The translations under genes and the position numbers were made by a program. A DNA stretch of 64,000 nucleotides from Ursus arctos (taxonomy: Eukaryota; Chordata; Mammalia; Carnivora; Ursidae): NCBI RefSeq assembly GCF_023065955.2, contig NW_026622952.1, positions 35,723,813 to 35,787,812 of the forward strand. Reading direction: 5' to 3'. Each line of letters starts with the position of its first letter. Position 1 is the stretch's first letter. This document shows positions 33,388 to 47,255 of the stretch, piece by piece. Below the pieces are notes generated by a model. It was not told the DNA's origin, searched no databases, and saw only the letters and a list, made by a program, of their open reading frames with translations.

Positions 33388-34645
33388 TATTGTAAGAACA
33401 CTTAACATGAGATCTACCCGCCTAAGAGGTTTAAGTGTACTTTACAGTATCGTTAGCTATAGACACAATGTTGTACTGCAGACCTCTAGTATTTGTTCAT
33501 CTCGCGTAATTTAAACTTTATACCTATTGATTAGCAGCTCCTCGTTTCCCCTCCTTCCAGCCCCTGGAAACCACCATTCTGCTTTCTACTCCCTGCTTCT
33601 ATGAGTTTGACTATTTTAAAAGCCTCATGTAAGTGGAATCATGCAATATTCATCCCTTAGTGACTGGCTTATTTCACTTCGCGTAATGTCTTCAAGGTTC
33701 ATCCATGGTGTCATGTATTACAAGATTTCCTTCTTTTTAAAGACATAATAATATTTCATTGTATGGATATTCCACATTTTCTTTATCTATTTACTTGTAT
33801 TGAGTATTTAGATTATTTCCACGTCTGGGCTACTGTGAATAGGAACATGGGAATGCTAATATCTCTTTAAGATCCTGATTTTTATGCTTTGGGTAAGTAC
33901 CCAAAGTGAGATTGCTGGATCTTATGGTGATTCTATTTTTAATTTTTTAAGGAAGTGTTTTCCACAGCAGCAGCACCATTTTGCTTTCCCACCAGCAGTG
34001 TACAAAGTTCCAATTTCTCAACATCCCCAATAATGCTTGCTATCTTTTCTTCTTTTTTTTCCTATAATCACCTTCTTAATAGGTATGAGATTGTATCTCA
34101 TTGTGATTTTGACTTGCATTGATGATTAGTGACACTGAGCATCTCTTCATATATCTGTTGGTCATTTGTGTGTCTTTTTTGGAGAAATGCCTATTCAAGT
34201 CTTTAGCCCATTTAAAATTGGTTTATTTGGGTTTGTTTTTGTTTTGTTTTGTTTTGCTACTGAGTGATACGAGTTCCTTTAATATTTCGGAAATTAACCC
34301 TCTCTCTGATATATGGTTTGCAAATATTTTCTCCCATTCTATAGGTTGTCTTTTCACTCAGTCATTGTTTTTCTTGCTGTGTGGGAACTTTTTAGTTTGA
34401 TGTAGTCATGTTTGCCTATGTTTGCTTTTGTTGCCTATGCTTTTGGGGTGGTCATATCCAAAACATCATTGCTAAGGCCAATGTCATGAAGATTTTCCCC
34501 TATATTTTCTTCTGGGAGTTTTACAGTTCCAGATCTTGCATTTAAGTTTTATCTATTTTGAGTTGATTTTTGTATATGGTGTAAGATATGGGTCCAATTT
34601 CTGATACGGAGTTTTACATTGCTAAATTGGTTCTTTCTCTTGGCC
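33388..34645 (-). mobile_element. Old L1 (L1M) 3' part, antisense
   Basis: 'gaacacttaacatgagatct', 'ctactgtgaataggaacatg', 'gtaagtacccaaagtgagat', 'ttccacagcagcagcaccat', 'tttgtatatggtgtaagata' track the antisense L1 3' region. No frame is intact. Confidence 0.8.
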
Positions 34646-36089
34646 ATTCAGTTTCTGCAATCCCCTTGACTTCAACCGCACAATCCACCTTTTTATTTTT
34701 ATTCTAAAATTCTTCTCTTCTTGTAAGATTCATCTTTGCCTAAAACAGAGCCCATTTCTCCACTTTGCTTCCCACATTCCTTACTCTTCCAGATAGGCAG
34801 TGGCTCTGGCGCTCCCCTGCGCCCCCTGCAGCCAGCACTGAGTCATCAGGAAAATTTCCACATGTAATATTCTGAGATTCAACCCTCAGGTAATAATTCC
34901 CCCACTTTTAGTCATTTATATCCTTTGATTCACCAAAATGTTGAGTCTAGTGCCTTCTAATTGCTGACCTAAAAATTATCCCCAGTTTTTTAAATATAAA
35001 GTTTATTTTAGTAACAACCATGAGTCATTACAGAAGCGAATAACTTGGGAATTCTATGAAATCATCCAAGCATATAAAGCCTATTTTCCAAGGTCCCTTT
35101 TTCTTAGTTCAAGGCCACAAGAACTGGAATATGACGGAACTTGACTTCCAGCCCACGTTTGCCTTGTGTCTAGATAATTATGAGTTATAAATCAAGCTAA
35201 CAAATTGTTAAATGAAGCACATTCTACTCTCCTATCTTAAATCTTAACAAATATACCATGGTAATGACCTATAAAGCCAAGGTTGAACTTAGAATTTTCA
35301 GACTCCTTGGTGTTCTGTACAGAATTATGGTGACAGAGGGAACACTGGCCCCCAGCCCTGAGCCAGTCCCCTTCCCTTTTACCCCAGCACTGTACCTCAC
35401 ATAAGGGTCCTTGCATCCCCCTGTGTGGACTCCTTAGGCCTCGTTCAAGCTCCAGCCATGCATCCTCACTCCCTTCAGACAGCAGTACCTTGGGTATCCT
35501 TTGGGCAAGCACAGTCTGTCTTTTGAAGACGGACCCAGGGAAGAGGCCCTGCAGGCTCAGGGCCATTTGGACAGGGACCTGACTATCCAGAATGTGGTCT
35601 AGAAGAGAGGGTGCAAGCTCCAGGTAGGAAGGAGTGCAGTCAGGGGAAGACCAGAGAGGAACCTTCTAAAGCACAGGGTCTAGGCTGGGGCCTTCTTGCC
35701 CAAGTCAACTGCTCAGCCCAACGGTGTGTCATGTCCTCTCAGCCCACTTCTCATTTCAGGCTCAGCCCCAGTGGACAGTTCCATGGAAGCACAGACTTTC
35801 TTTTGTGCTGCCAGCACAAGCTCAAGCTACTTCAAGCTCAAGCTCAACTTTCTGCCCCACAGCCATCTCCAACATTGTAGGAGTTCGCCTGCATACAAAT
35901 GCAGACCAGAAATGTCTCTGAGTTAACCATCTCTGAGAAAGCCTCAACTAATACAGGACAGAAGCAGGTGGGCAAATGCTCAACCCATTGCTTCAGGTAG
36001 ACAAATCTGGACATTCCCTGAGCCTCTTTCGAGAACCTGATAGAAACAAGCCCACTGCTCAGAGCAGCCACCTCAACAACATACCCTTA
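34646..36089. other. No recognisable gene or repeat
   Basis: Single-copy-looking sequence with several overlapping frames around 35.24-35.93 kb and no recognisable domain. The stretch (ttcaagctcaagctcaac) at 35800-35850 is a minor local imperfect repeat. Confidence 0.4.
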
Positions 36090-36225
36090 TCTTGGCTGTT
36101 CCTCCTTCCCTGACTCATTCACCCTGCTCTCTCACTCTTGCTTCCTGGAATCACTTCCCAAATAAATGCCCCACACTCAAGTCTGTGCCTCAGGCTCTGC
36201 TTTTTGGGATACTCAACAGAGTAAA
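36090..36225 (+). repeat. Possible LTR 3' end
   Basis: An AATAAA is followed by 'gtctgtgcctcaggctctgc' and 'tttttgggatactcaacaga', reminiscent of the R-U5 end of old mammalian LTRs. The upstream boundary is not recognisable. Confidence 0.3.
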
Positions 36226-37110
<885 letters not shown>

Positions 37111-37685
37111 ATCTACTATTTACCTCCCCAATTTAAAAACCAAAAATGGGGTGGATGGCAGAGAGGATCAACCCTGTAAACCATCAATCTTAGAGCTGGA
37201 AGGACTAACCCCTCACTTAACAGATGAGATTCTGCCATAGACTTATAGCCTAAGATAATATATTGGGTTTTTCTGTAGATTTGGTAAAATTAATCCTAAA
37301 ACCTTAAATGGTTGCATATTGCAACCATTTGCGATTTAATGATCTTGTCAAGGGGTTATTTTGTATTGTAAATTGGTGTGGAGGGATCCCGCAAGGTGTA
37401 AAGGAATTGATTTCATTATCTGTGCTGACCCCCAGTGGTGGAGGTAGGGAGGCACACCCAGGAGTGGGCCCTGCCCTTAGTGCATCCAGGAAACATTTAC
37501 AAACCTAAGAATAGACACCTACCCATCCTTATAATCAATGCTACAATAACCTTGTAGATTTGGTCCTTCTCTTCAGAAATGAAAGTGTCATCTTTATAGT
37601 TATGAGTTAACACCTTTTATGTACTAGCACTGAAAAAATCAAAATTTTGACCTCCAGATACAAGGTCTTAGAAAAATATTTTAAA
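37111..37685. other. No recognisable feature
   Basis: Unique-looking sequence. Confidence 0.4.
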
Positions 37686-37689
37686 TATT

Positions 37690-37860
37690 CCAGGTATTAT
37701 TCAGCAAACATTACCGAAATGAACCATGGGTCAGGCACTGTTCTAGGCCCTTGGAATAGAAAGATCAATAAAATGGGGCCTTTAGCTAGAGGAACACACA
37801 ATTCTTTCCCTGGAATGAACAATCAACAAATCATTACAGTCATTGTGATGTGCCCTGTTA
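37690..37860 (+). repeat. L2 3' end
   Basis: 'ttattcagcaaacattaccg', 'gggtcaggcactgttctagg', 'ccttggaatagaaagatcaa' match the L2 3' order. Confidence 0.65.
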
Positions 37861-39235
37861 TAGCAACAAATTGGCTTTTTCCACTAATATTATTAAGAGC
37901 ATCAAACATCAGAGATATCAGGGGAGAAAAAAAAATAACTTGGCAACTATAGAGTTGTCAGAATAAAGCAATAGAAAGGGCAAACTTTTAAAATATGCCA
38001 AATTACAAATTAAATAGAAAATGGTTGGTAATGAAGCAAACAGCAAAAATCTTAGCAAGCAGTATTATGAAAAGAAAATAAATGCAGTGACCTGAGCTTT
38101 GGATGTCTTTGTCATGCAAAACGGAAGATGGAAAAGAGGCGATATGCTTTGATCTGAATATATTAACACATTTCAGTAAAAAGTAGACTGAAATACATTC
38201 ATCCTTAGTAGATGAACAAAAGGAATAATGCTTTAGATTTAACCAACCTTTGCTGAAAGGATGGAAGCAATTTTGAGCCATTTAAAAAGAAAGTAACTGA
38301 AACTAAATTGGGCCAAAATGTAGGATTAATTTAGTTTAATTAAGATTTAATTACATTTAATTAATAGTGTAAGGGTAAATGTTACTTAAATAAATGACAA
38401 GGAATGACAGACACATTCTAAAATATCAAAAACTAACAATGTCTTGATTTGGACACATATCACTGAGAAAGGACCACAAATGGAAATTTCTACTTTTTAA
38501 GAAAATGTTAGACTTTTGGGTAAAAATGATTGAATGCAGTTGGATCACAGGATCTACCTCCCTCAATGATATATCTCCCTAATGATATAAACTACCTGAA
38601 GAGAAACAGCAGAGCTCCCCTAAAGTAACTAAACATGGCATAATGTTAGGTTATAACCTTCAGAAGGAGATGCTGGCTAACGAAAGAGAAAGAAAACTTT
38701 GACAAGGCTCTGCCAGATGTCAGACCTACTCTCATCAACAAAATGAGGCCAGAGCCACTGGGCAGTGCAGGCACAGAGTCTAAGACCACAAAACCACAAG
38801 GATCTCCAAGAATGTTTGCTATTGTCTCAAAATGAGACAAGAATTTAAATTAATGAAAATTTCAATGCTGTTATATTTTTAAAATTTTTAAATATTTTAT
38901 AGGAAAATTATTTTTACTGTAAAATATGTGATCTGATATGTTTAATATGACAAAGAACAAGAGCATCTCCAAAAATGAGTGTCCAGAACCCACCATAATT
39001 TCTAAATGGCCCTGCTAATATGCCCCATATTGAAAAGAAAGGGACTGAGAGAATAGCTTTATCTTGTCATGGAGTGAAAAAAATAATTTTTCTAAAGGCC
39101 AGCACTGATTTCACTTTTACTTCAGTTATCTATTTTTCTGTTAAATTCAAGAAAATGCAACAACTGGGGGGAAAAAAAACCTGGCCAGATGGGCTCAACA
39201 GTAGAGTGGAAATGACAAAAGATAAAAGCAGTGCA
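37861..39235. other. No recognisable gene or repeat
   Basis: AT-rich sequence, including a TTAATTAA-rich patch at 38325-38370. Probably decayed repeat, but none can be named. Confidence 0.4.
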
Positions 39236-39239
39236 CTTA

Positions 39240-42200
39240 AGAACAGTGAATAGAAATTACTCAACCTGAAAAACAGAAGATAGATTGGGGAAAAAAATAA
39301 ACAGGGCTTCGGGGTCCTGTGGAACAATAATAAAAGTTATATTTGTATCATTGGTCCCAGAATGAGAGGAGAAAGCATAGGGAGCTAGAAAAACATTCAA
39401 AGAAATAATGACTAAAAACTTCCCAAATTTGGTGAAATACATAAACCTATAGACGCATGAAACTAAACGAATCCCAAATCAAAGAAATCTGTGCCAAGAC
39501 ACATCGTAATCAAACTTTTGAAAACAGGCATATCTAAAAGCGATCAGAGAAAGATGCTGGAGAGCACCAACTCAAACAACAGAAGATTACTCGTTGGAAA
39601 CCATGGAGGTCAGCAGAAAGTGGCACATTTTTTCAACTGCTGATAGAAAAGAATAGGAAACTGAATTGTGTCCAGAGAAACTACCCTTCAGGAAAGAAGG
39701 GTAGGGAAAATAAAAGCATCCTCAGATGAAAGAAAACTAAGAGAATTTGTCACTAGCAAACTACCCTTGACGAATGGTAAAAGAAAGTTCTTCAGATAGA
39801 AAGAAAATGATAGCAGAAGGTTTGCAACTTCAGAAAGAAAAGAACAGTGGAATGGGTAAAAAAGGGGGTGAATATAATGAACTCTCCTGCTCATGAGTTT
39901 CTGAAATCATGTTTTATGGTTGATGCCAAAGTTATAATAGCATCTGTTTGGTGTTCAAAACATGTACAAAGGCTTGAAACAATTATATTATAAAAAGGAG
40001 GGAGGGTAAAAGCAACTAAATGGAAGTAAGTTTTCAATACTTCACTTAAAGGAGTTAAACACTGATACCAGTAGGCTGTGATAAGTTATGTAGGTATGTT
40101 ATAATACCTAGAGCAACCACTAAGAAAACTATACAAAGCAATTTACTCAGAAACAGTATAAATTAAACAAGGTGGAATCCTAAGAAAATGATCAAACATC
40201 CCACAGGAAGGCAAGAAAAGAGAAACAGAGGAAACAAGCAGAAAACAATAAAATAGCAGACTTAACCTCCAACATTTTAAGAATTTAAGGATAAGTGATC
40301 TAAAAATACTAACGGACAAAGATTAACAGAATAGATTTTAAAATAAGAAAAGAAAACATAATTCAACTATATGCTGTGTACAAGAAATTCACTTCAAACA
40401 CAACAACATGGTTAGGTTGAAAGTTAAAGGATGAAAAAATATATTGCATTAATATTAATATCGATAACAGATAACAGATAAAGTAGACTTCAGAGAAAAA
40501 ATTAAAAAGGATAAAGAAGCGCACTATATAATTATTTTTAAAAATCCACCAAGAAGACATAAAGATACTAATTGTGTGTGTACCAAACAATAGAGCTTCA
40601 AAATTCAAATAAAGGCAAATGTAAAATTTTTACTCAAAATTAGCATTATAGTGATTCCATTTATTCAGAATTATTTTAGTCTATCCATCCTTCCATCATC
40701 TATCTTTTTATCTTCCTATTTATTATGTTACCAGAGAGGTGGATGGTGTGGTATTTTCCCTCATTAATGATGTTTTTTTTCTAGGTTGTAGGGTTTGAGA
40801 GTGGTTCTTTACCATCTTCTTTGTCTTTTGCTGTATTAGTCTGCTATATTTTTTAAGATGAGCATTTTTAAAACAGTAAAGGCATAAAAAGAAATAGCTA
40901 CATTAAAGTAAAATAATGTAGAAATTAATGAGTTCAGTGTTTCAACTTTTTATTGGCATTTCTAATTAGATTTAAATTAGATTTTTGGAATATTGTCTCA
41001 CAGAAAGCAGATGTGCTCAGCCTACGTTCACTGTGTATTTGCCTGTGGTTCAGTTTAAGCAACTTGCTTTGTAAAGGGACATAAATTGAACCAGAATTAA
41101 GTATATACCAACGCTTATTTATTGATTTAATTAAAATGAGATAGTCAATGCTTCATTTGAATAAAGTAGAGCTTCCTGATCTATATTCTGGGGCACCATG
41201 TGTTCTATGTATGTGGAGATGACCGATGCTTTCAGCCATCAGGAAGGCTCAGTGGGGCCTGGGGCCTGGGGCACTGGAGCCCTAAGCCATTCACCTTGGC
41301 CACAAGCACTATTGTCCATTTATCCCTGTCTGTTATAGGAATGTTATTTCCTGTGCATACTGTGATGAAAAAAAAAAGGAGCTGAAAGATTGATCACTCT
41401 TATGCGTAAGTCACATTGATAAATGAAGGTGAGGTTTCTTCTATATTACCTAAGAAACCTCATTGATATTGATGCCAATATAGATATTATTAAACAGAGC
41501 AACTGATTATCAAGTAAGACAATGAGCTAGAATTGCGGAATTGTAGTGGTTATAGGTTACATTTCCTAGACTATAGCAATAACCTTTTAAGTCTATGTAT
41601 GTTAAGAGACTCCATAGTTAAGCAGAAATTAAAACAAGATACTGTGAATGCTTTCAGTGTACCAATTTATCAGAACTAACTAGATGATTCAGGAGAGTTC
41701 CTGCCTTTCTGCAATGGAAAAAGAAGAGAAATATTTTATTTTTTTTTATATTCCTTCGATTATTAATGTTTGCTAGCAGCATTCTCAAGGCTTAAGTACA
41801 CTAGTTCCAAACAGCACCAAGAGGAAAAAACAGCCTTTAGAAGATTAGATCTTAAAATAGAAAAAATGAAAAGAGCCAAGAACATCCAAGACACTATTAA
41901 AGAAGAAAGACGGGAGATTTACCCTGCCAAATATCAGAACTTCTATGAAGCTACGGACTTAAGATAGTGTGGTATTGCCACAAAGATAAACCAACTGACA
42001 ATGAAACTGGCCCATAACGCAGAATAGTCTCCAAAACAGACCTCCACCTATTTAGTCTTTGACATGTGATATGGGTAGCATGGCAGATCAGCAAAGAATG
42101 GAGGGACTTTTCAATAAATAGGACTAGAAAAAGATATGGTTATTCATAAAGGAAAAAGAAAAATATATTTTTATCTTTATCTACAAAAATTAATTCCAGA

Positions 42201-43260
42201 TGGATCAAGGACTTAAGTGTCAGAAGAAAACTTTAAAATGTTTAGTAGAAAATATGGGAAAATGAGATGCAAAAAGACATTTAGCCATAAAAGGAGAATG
42301 AAATTTTTTATTGTAGCAACATAAAATTGAACTTCTTTCAACAAAAAGCGAAAAGACAGACTCTGAATTGGAAGTAGATATTTACGGTACATTAAATCTA
42401 CAAAGGGTTAATATATCAATGCAGTATAAGGAGCTCCTGTGAATTAATAAAAAAATGACAACCTGGTAGAAAATAGGCAAAAGACATTAATAGGGATTTC
42501 ACAGAAGAGGAAACATATGGCAGATAAACACAAAATTTTGCTCAACCTCGGTAATCAGGGAAATGAACGAGACATTTTGCGTCTATTCTGTTGGCAACTA
42601 TTAAGAAGATAATACCAGATTTGGAGATCGTGGACCAAGTGATCACCTATTTATAATTTGGTGAGAGTTTAAATTAGAACCACTGCTTTGGAAAACAATT
42701 TGGATTGTTCTCCTATCGTATGGCGGAGTAATTCCTCTGCTATAAGCCACAAAGAAACTTCCCCATGTGCATCAGAAGACATTAAAAATAATAACAGTAG
42801 TGCTAATAATAATACCCAGTGCCATTCACAATAGCAAAAATCCAGAAATAAAACCAAATGTTCATTGGTAGGAGAATGGGTAAATTAGCAGGAGAATGGA
42901 TAAATAAGTTATACACTTAAAAATAATATGTTATTTAGGTAATCATATACATGTGATAAAATATTTTTTATGCAAGGGAATCATAAACATAAATTCGGGA
43001 TAGTGGTTACCCCTGGGCTGGAGGGTGTGAAACAGGGGAAAACACAGGGGAAGAGTAGTTATCAGTAGATGCTAGGGTCACAGTTCTAATTCTTGAGTTG
43101 TGTGGTGTGATATCAGGTGATCATTGTATTATTCAAGTACATTCAAATATATTTATATAGAGGCCCAAGAACAGTCCAGGATGAACTATGAACCAATGTG
43201 TCCTATGAACCAAGAATTATGATTTATCTATTTTGTGTACTTTAAGTCATTTTAAAAAGA
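39240..43260 (+). mobile_element. Ancient L1M/HAL1-like element, sense, heavily decayed
   Basis: 39240-40625 resembles the 5'/ORF1-proximal and endonuclease region of very old L1s: 'gaaaaccatggaggtcagca'-like sequence, 'gagaatttgtcactagcaaa', and near 40380 'caagaaattcacttcaaaca' followed by 'aaagtagacttcagag'. 41770-43260 resembles the ORF2 3' part and tail: 'cagatggatcaaggacttaa', 'gggaatcataaacataaatt', 'agtggttacccctgggctgg'. The piece between 40630 and 41765 is not recognisably L1. No protein survives. Confidence 0.6.
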
Positions 43261-46190
43261 AAAGTAAAACAACAGAATTTTAAACTAATGGAATGTAGGG
43301 CTTCTTGTCTTTTTCTTATTCTACATTCTCTTTGTTGCCTCTTTATTAATGTTTTATTTTAAATTTGATTTTTCATAAGATTTCTTACATTTCATTCTTC
43401 AGATTTATTTTCCAAGTCTACTCTTAAATATGTAGTGTTCACTATCTGTTAGTATCTAGGTGAGAAAGTTTAGAATACATTCTTTTCAGGGTTCAGCTTC
43501 TGCAACATGTTGTAAGTACTAATGTTTCATGTAAACCTTGATTTCCTTTCTAATTGTAACTGTCACCTAGAAACAGGATGGCTTTATACTCTACAGGTGT
43601 TTGGGTTGATTTTTAATGTGGCCTAGGATAGGATGAGATGTTGGCTTCTAACAACACAGATTCTTCAATGGCCTAGCACACTAATCTATTAGCTTCTAGT
43701 TATCTCTGTATTTTTCCACTAAGGTGGAAAAGAAAAGTACAAACTCTGTGAGGTTAGCCTAACTGTGTTACCCATAACATTTAGGGAACTTGGTTTTTTT
43801 TAAACTTTTGCTGCCTAACTGTCACACTTCCTATTGCATGTGAAAGACACTCTTCCTATAGGGATTTTCCCTTAGTGCCTTGTGGCACATGAGAGCAGAC
43901 CCACCATTTAGAAGCATTTAAATAGCTTGTGTATTAATGTGACAATTAAAGGAACAAAACGTTATTGTATCTTTTAGCTCCTGAACACAAGACCAGAGTG
44001 ACAGTATACTAGGTCAAGGCATGGTATCAGAGGGAGTTAGTCTTGGTCTTTGAGAGTGAATCCCCCTTACCTCCTAGTCATGACTCATTGACCAAACCAG
44101 AAAGTTCAGATGGAACAATGCAGCAAAATAGCAAACATCATGGTGTCTGATCACCGTCGTGTGCTGCTGATACCTGCAATGGACACTAGACCTATCTTCT
44201 TGTTGACGACAGGTAGGTTGAAAAATATCTCCTCGGAGATTTTCTTCAGTCTTTCATTGTATTGGGATGGACTTAGTGTTCAGGAAAATAGTTGAACAAC
44301 ATAGGAACACAGGTTGGAATTTATTCCTTGGCAGGTGTAGGTTAGAGGAGCGGGTCTGTCATTTGTCTTTGTGGCCTAAGGTCACCCTTGGGACACATGA
44401 TGGTACCACTACTGATTTGGAACGTGGTGAAGAGTAGGTTGCTAATCCCTGTGTTTAGGGAGAAAAAGAGATATTAATAGCATAAATTTATAAAATGAGG
44501 GGGACTGACACTTGCTTATTGTGAGAGGTAGGATATAAGACATAAGAACTTAGTACCTGACAGCCATATTAGTTAGCGGGGCTTGGTAAAACCCCTTCCA
44601 GGGAGGCTTAAGCAATGTGAAAATGGATGAACCCAAATGTGAAAGCAGTGTTATTTCATGATCAACTGGATCAACCTGTAGAGCCTCTCCTCCTTGTAAA
44701 TGAGATGTTGCATCTCATATGTATTGTTATAATCCAACGCAGCACCATTTAACTAATGTATAGTCTGTCAGAAGTTCTGGGAAGACCCAAAGGCCTACAA
44801 ATTAGTATTTCATATGAGGAGAATGACAGTCTTTTATAAGCTATCAATTGCATGTTCATGCTATGGGCAGGGCCATTTTTAACATATATTATGGCAAGTT
44901 TCTTTTCCAAATGCAATTTTCAGATTTTTACTGTTCCTGCTGGATCTGGATGATGTGGGTAGTGGAGATAACCGCTGGCGTTATAAAGCTTTACAAACTG
45001 TTTACAACATCCTGTAAAATGCCCACTCAGTCTTAATGGACAAGGCATTTCAAACATCGGAATAAGGTCTTTTCCAACATTGACTGACAGATATTTGTGT
45101 AGGAGTTGCTTCTGTCCATCCTGAAAATAAATAAATACTGAAACATACATTTATAAGGGTAACATTTTGTTTGAATAGATTAAGTCTGAATAATTATAAA
45201 TGTTCTTCAAGGGAAAGGATGAGTTACCTTCTCTGTCTTTAGAGTTCTTCTCATACTGTGGGCCTGAAAAATGAGGCAGTTCTTACGGTACTATTGAGCT
45301 ACACTGGCAAAATTGTGGAGCATGTAACTCACATCTAATTATTCTCAGAATTCCTTCTTTGTTCGTGTGTGCCAGGCCAGGAGTTAAATTAGTGGGAAGT
45401 AGAAGTAAGTACTTTGGCAATACCAAGTGGCCATCTAGGAAGTGCCAAAAATGATTTGGTTACCAAGTCACCCTGACAGTTTGCTAAGTATTACCCCCCC
45501 CCCTTGAATGTAGGGTTGTCAGAGAACACTGGTTATGTTTTATTAACCAAGGGTCCAATCTGAGAATGAGGAATAGCATATTTGTATTAGAGATCTGACA
45601 ATGTAATAGTCAGAGAAGACAGTGATATAAGAGCCATTTGGATATCTTGGCTCCTCCAGAAGCGAGGCACCCTTATGGTATTATAGCCACCATTAGCCAT
45701 AATTACCCCAAAGCACAGCCAGTGCCATTGAAAATGTTAACAGTTTTTTGGGTTTTGTGTTTTTTGGTTGTTGTTGTTGTTGTTCTGAGAAGAAACAGTA
45801 CTCACTTAAGGAAGAACATCAAGTTCTGCTGCTTGGGGGTGCCTTTGATGGCCAGGTAGGGGTGCGGCCTCGGTTGTTTCTGTGGTGTTTGGCTTGAGTA
45901 GGGTGGTTATTGTCTAAAAGTGTTCTGTCTTGCTAGGCATATGCTTTCCTGGTCCTTTGGCTAGAAAGAGCAGACTTCTTTGGAGGCTTTTTTCTATTTT
46001 GGTGTGTACCCATTGGTGTTTATGGGTGGCTAGTTTCCTCCCTGGTTGATCCCAGATACATGAGACAAAAACAAAACTCAGGAAATTCACTGTCACATCA
46101 TCCCCTGAGTTCTGAGGCTTCTCCCCAGACTTCCTTTTTCTGTCCACTTTAAAAGTCTTACATTTGCTTTATAATGTCCAGGCTTTTTAG
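43261..46190. other. No recognisable gene; GTT microsatellite
   Basis: Nearly 3 kb without a supported gene. The only simple feature is a (GTT)n run at about 45768-45784 and a C run at 45494-45502. Some of it could be old retroviral internal sequence, but I could not confirm any domain. Confidence 0.35.
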
Positions 46191-46193
46191 TGT

Positions 46194-46288
46194 ATTTCGT
46201 TGGTATAGAAACACTGTAGGAACCAAGATGGACTGGATGCACTCCCTATTCCATCTTGGTTCCTACAGTGTTTTTATATCAATGAAAT
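46194..46288. repeat. Long hairpin: 39-bp inverted repeat with 17-nt loop
   Basis: Arms 46194-46232 and 46250-46288 are reverse complements over 39 positions. 36 are Watson-Crick and the three differences are all G opposite T, so the + strand RNA would still pair by G-U wobble. The loop is 46233-46249. The core of the right arm reads ccatcttggttcctacagtg. It may be a palindromic MITE-type transposon or a microRNA-precursor-like locus. I recognise neither family. Confidence 0.85.
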
Positions 46289-46419
46289 AGGAATTCCATT
46301 GTAATTAAGAAACAGTATGAATTTCTGATGTCTCTAGAGATATGCAGAGTAATCAAGATCTGAATTTTCTCCAGTGGAAAACCTGGGCCTGGGTCGTGTT
46401 TAAAAAATCAACTTTGTCT

Positions 46420-47255
46420 GGTTTAATATTCATATAATAATGAATAGTTTACATACAACTGAATGCACTCATTTTAAGACTACAGTTTGATGAATTTTGA
46501 CAAATATATATACCTGTGTAGCCATCACCACCATTAAGAGGTATTCTCATTACTCCCCAAATCTCCCTGGTACCCCTTTACAGTTGATAGAGCCCCATCC
46601 CTGCCTCAGGCAAGAATTGAGATGATTTCTCTCCATACAGCTTTGATTTTGCCTGCTCTAATCCTTTATTTAAACAGAATCATAGGGGTGCCTGGGTTGC
46701 TCAGTCAGTTAAGTGTTGGACGCTTGATTTCCACTCAGGTCATGACCTCAAGGTTGTGAGATCGAGCCTCACGTCATGCTCTGCATTCTGTGTGAAACCT
46801 GCTTAAGATTCTCTCTGCTCCTCCCCCCATCTTTCCCTCTCTAAAAAAAGAAATTAAAGAAATGGAATCATATAATGTGTACTCTTTTGTCTGGCTTCTT
46901 TTAGCAAGATGCTGCTAAAATTTATCCATGTTGTGTGTACTGGTATTTGTTTCTTTTTATTGATAATGACTACTTCACAGTACAACTATCCCTCAATCTG
47001 TGTATCCATTCACCTCTTGATGGTCATTTATACTGTTTCCATGTAAGTCATTATACATAAATGTGCTATGAGCATTCATGTGCAAGTTTTTTGCTGGACA
47101 TATATTTCCATCCCTCTTGAATAAACACCTGGGAGTGGAATGAGTGGCTCATACAGTAAATGTATATTTAACTTTATAAGAAACTGCCAAACTGATTTCA
47201 CAAGTGGCTGTCCAATTTTGCATTACCAACAGCAGTATGTGAGAATTCTGACTAC
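46420..47255 (-). mobile_element. Old L1 3' part, antisense, split by a SINE
   Basis: 'ttttgacaaatatatatacc', 'tgtagccatcaccaccatta', then after the SINE 'atgtgctatgagcattcatg', 'caagttttttgctggacata', 'aaactgccaaactgatttca' give the antisense order of an ancient L1. Confidence 0.75.
46687..46857 (+). mobile_element. Can-SINE, older, body shortened
   Basis: 'ggggtgcctgggttgctcag', 'gcttgatttccactcaggtc', then a reduced CT body and an A-rich tail without the usual ATCTTT. The flanks share gaatcata (46678-46685 and 46865-46872). Confidence 0.88.

Noticed and set aside
41770..41967. 65-codon Lys-rich + strand frame
   Set aside because: It lies within the ancient L1/HAL1-like element and has no independent support.
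43261..46190. Possible endogenous retroviral internal region
   Set aside because: Some phrases looked retrovirus-like, but no gag, protease, reverse transcriptase or envelope motif and no flanking LTR pair could be found.
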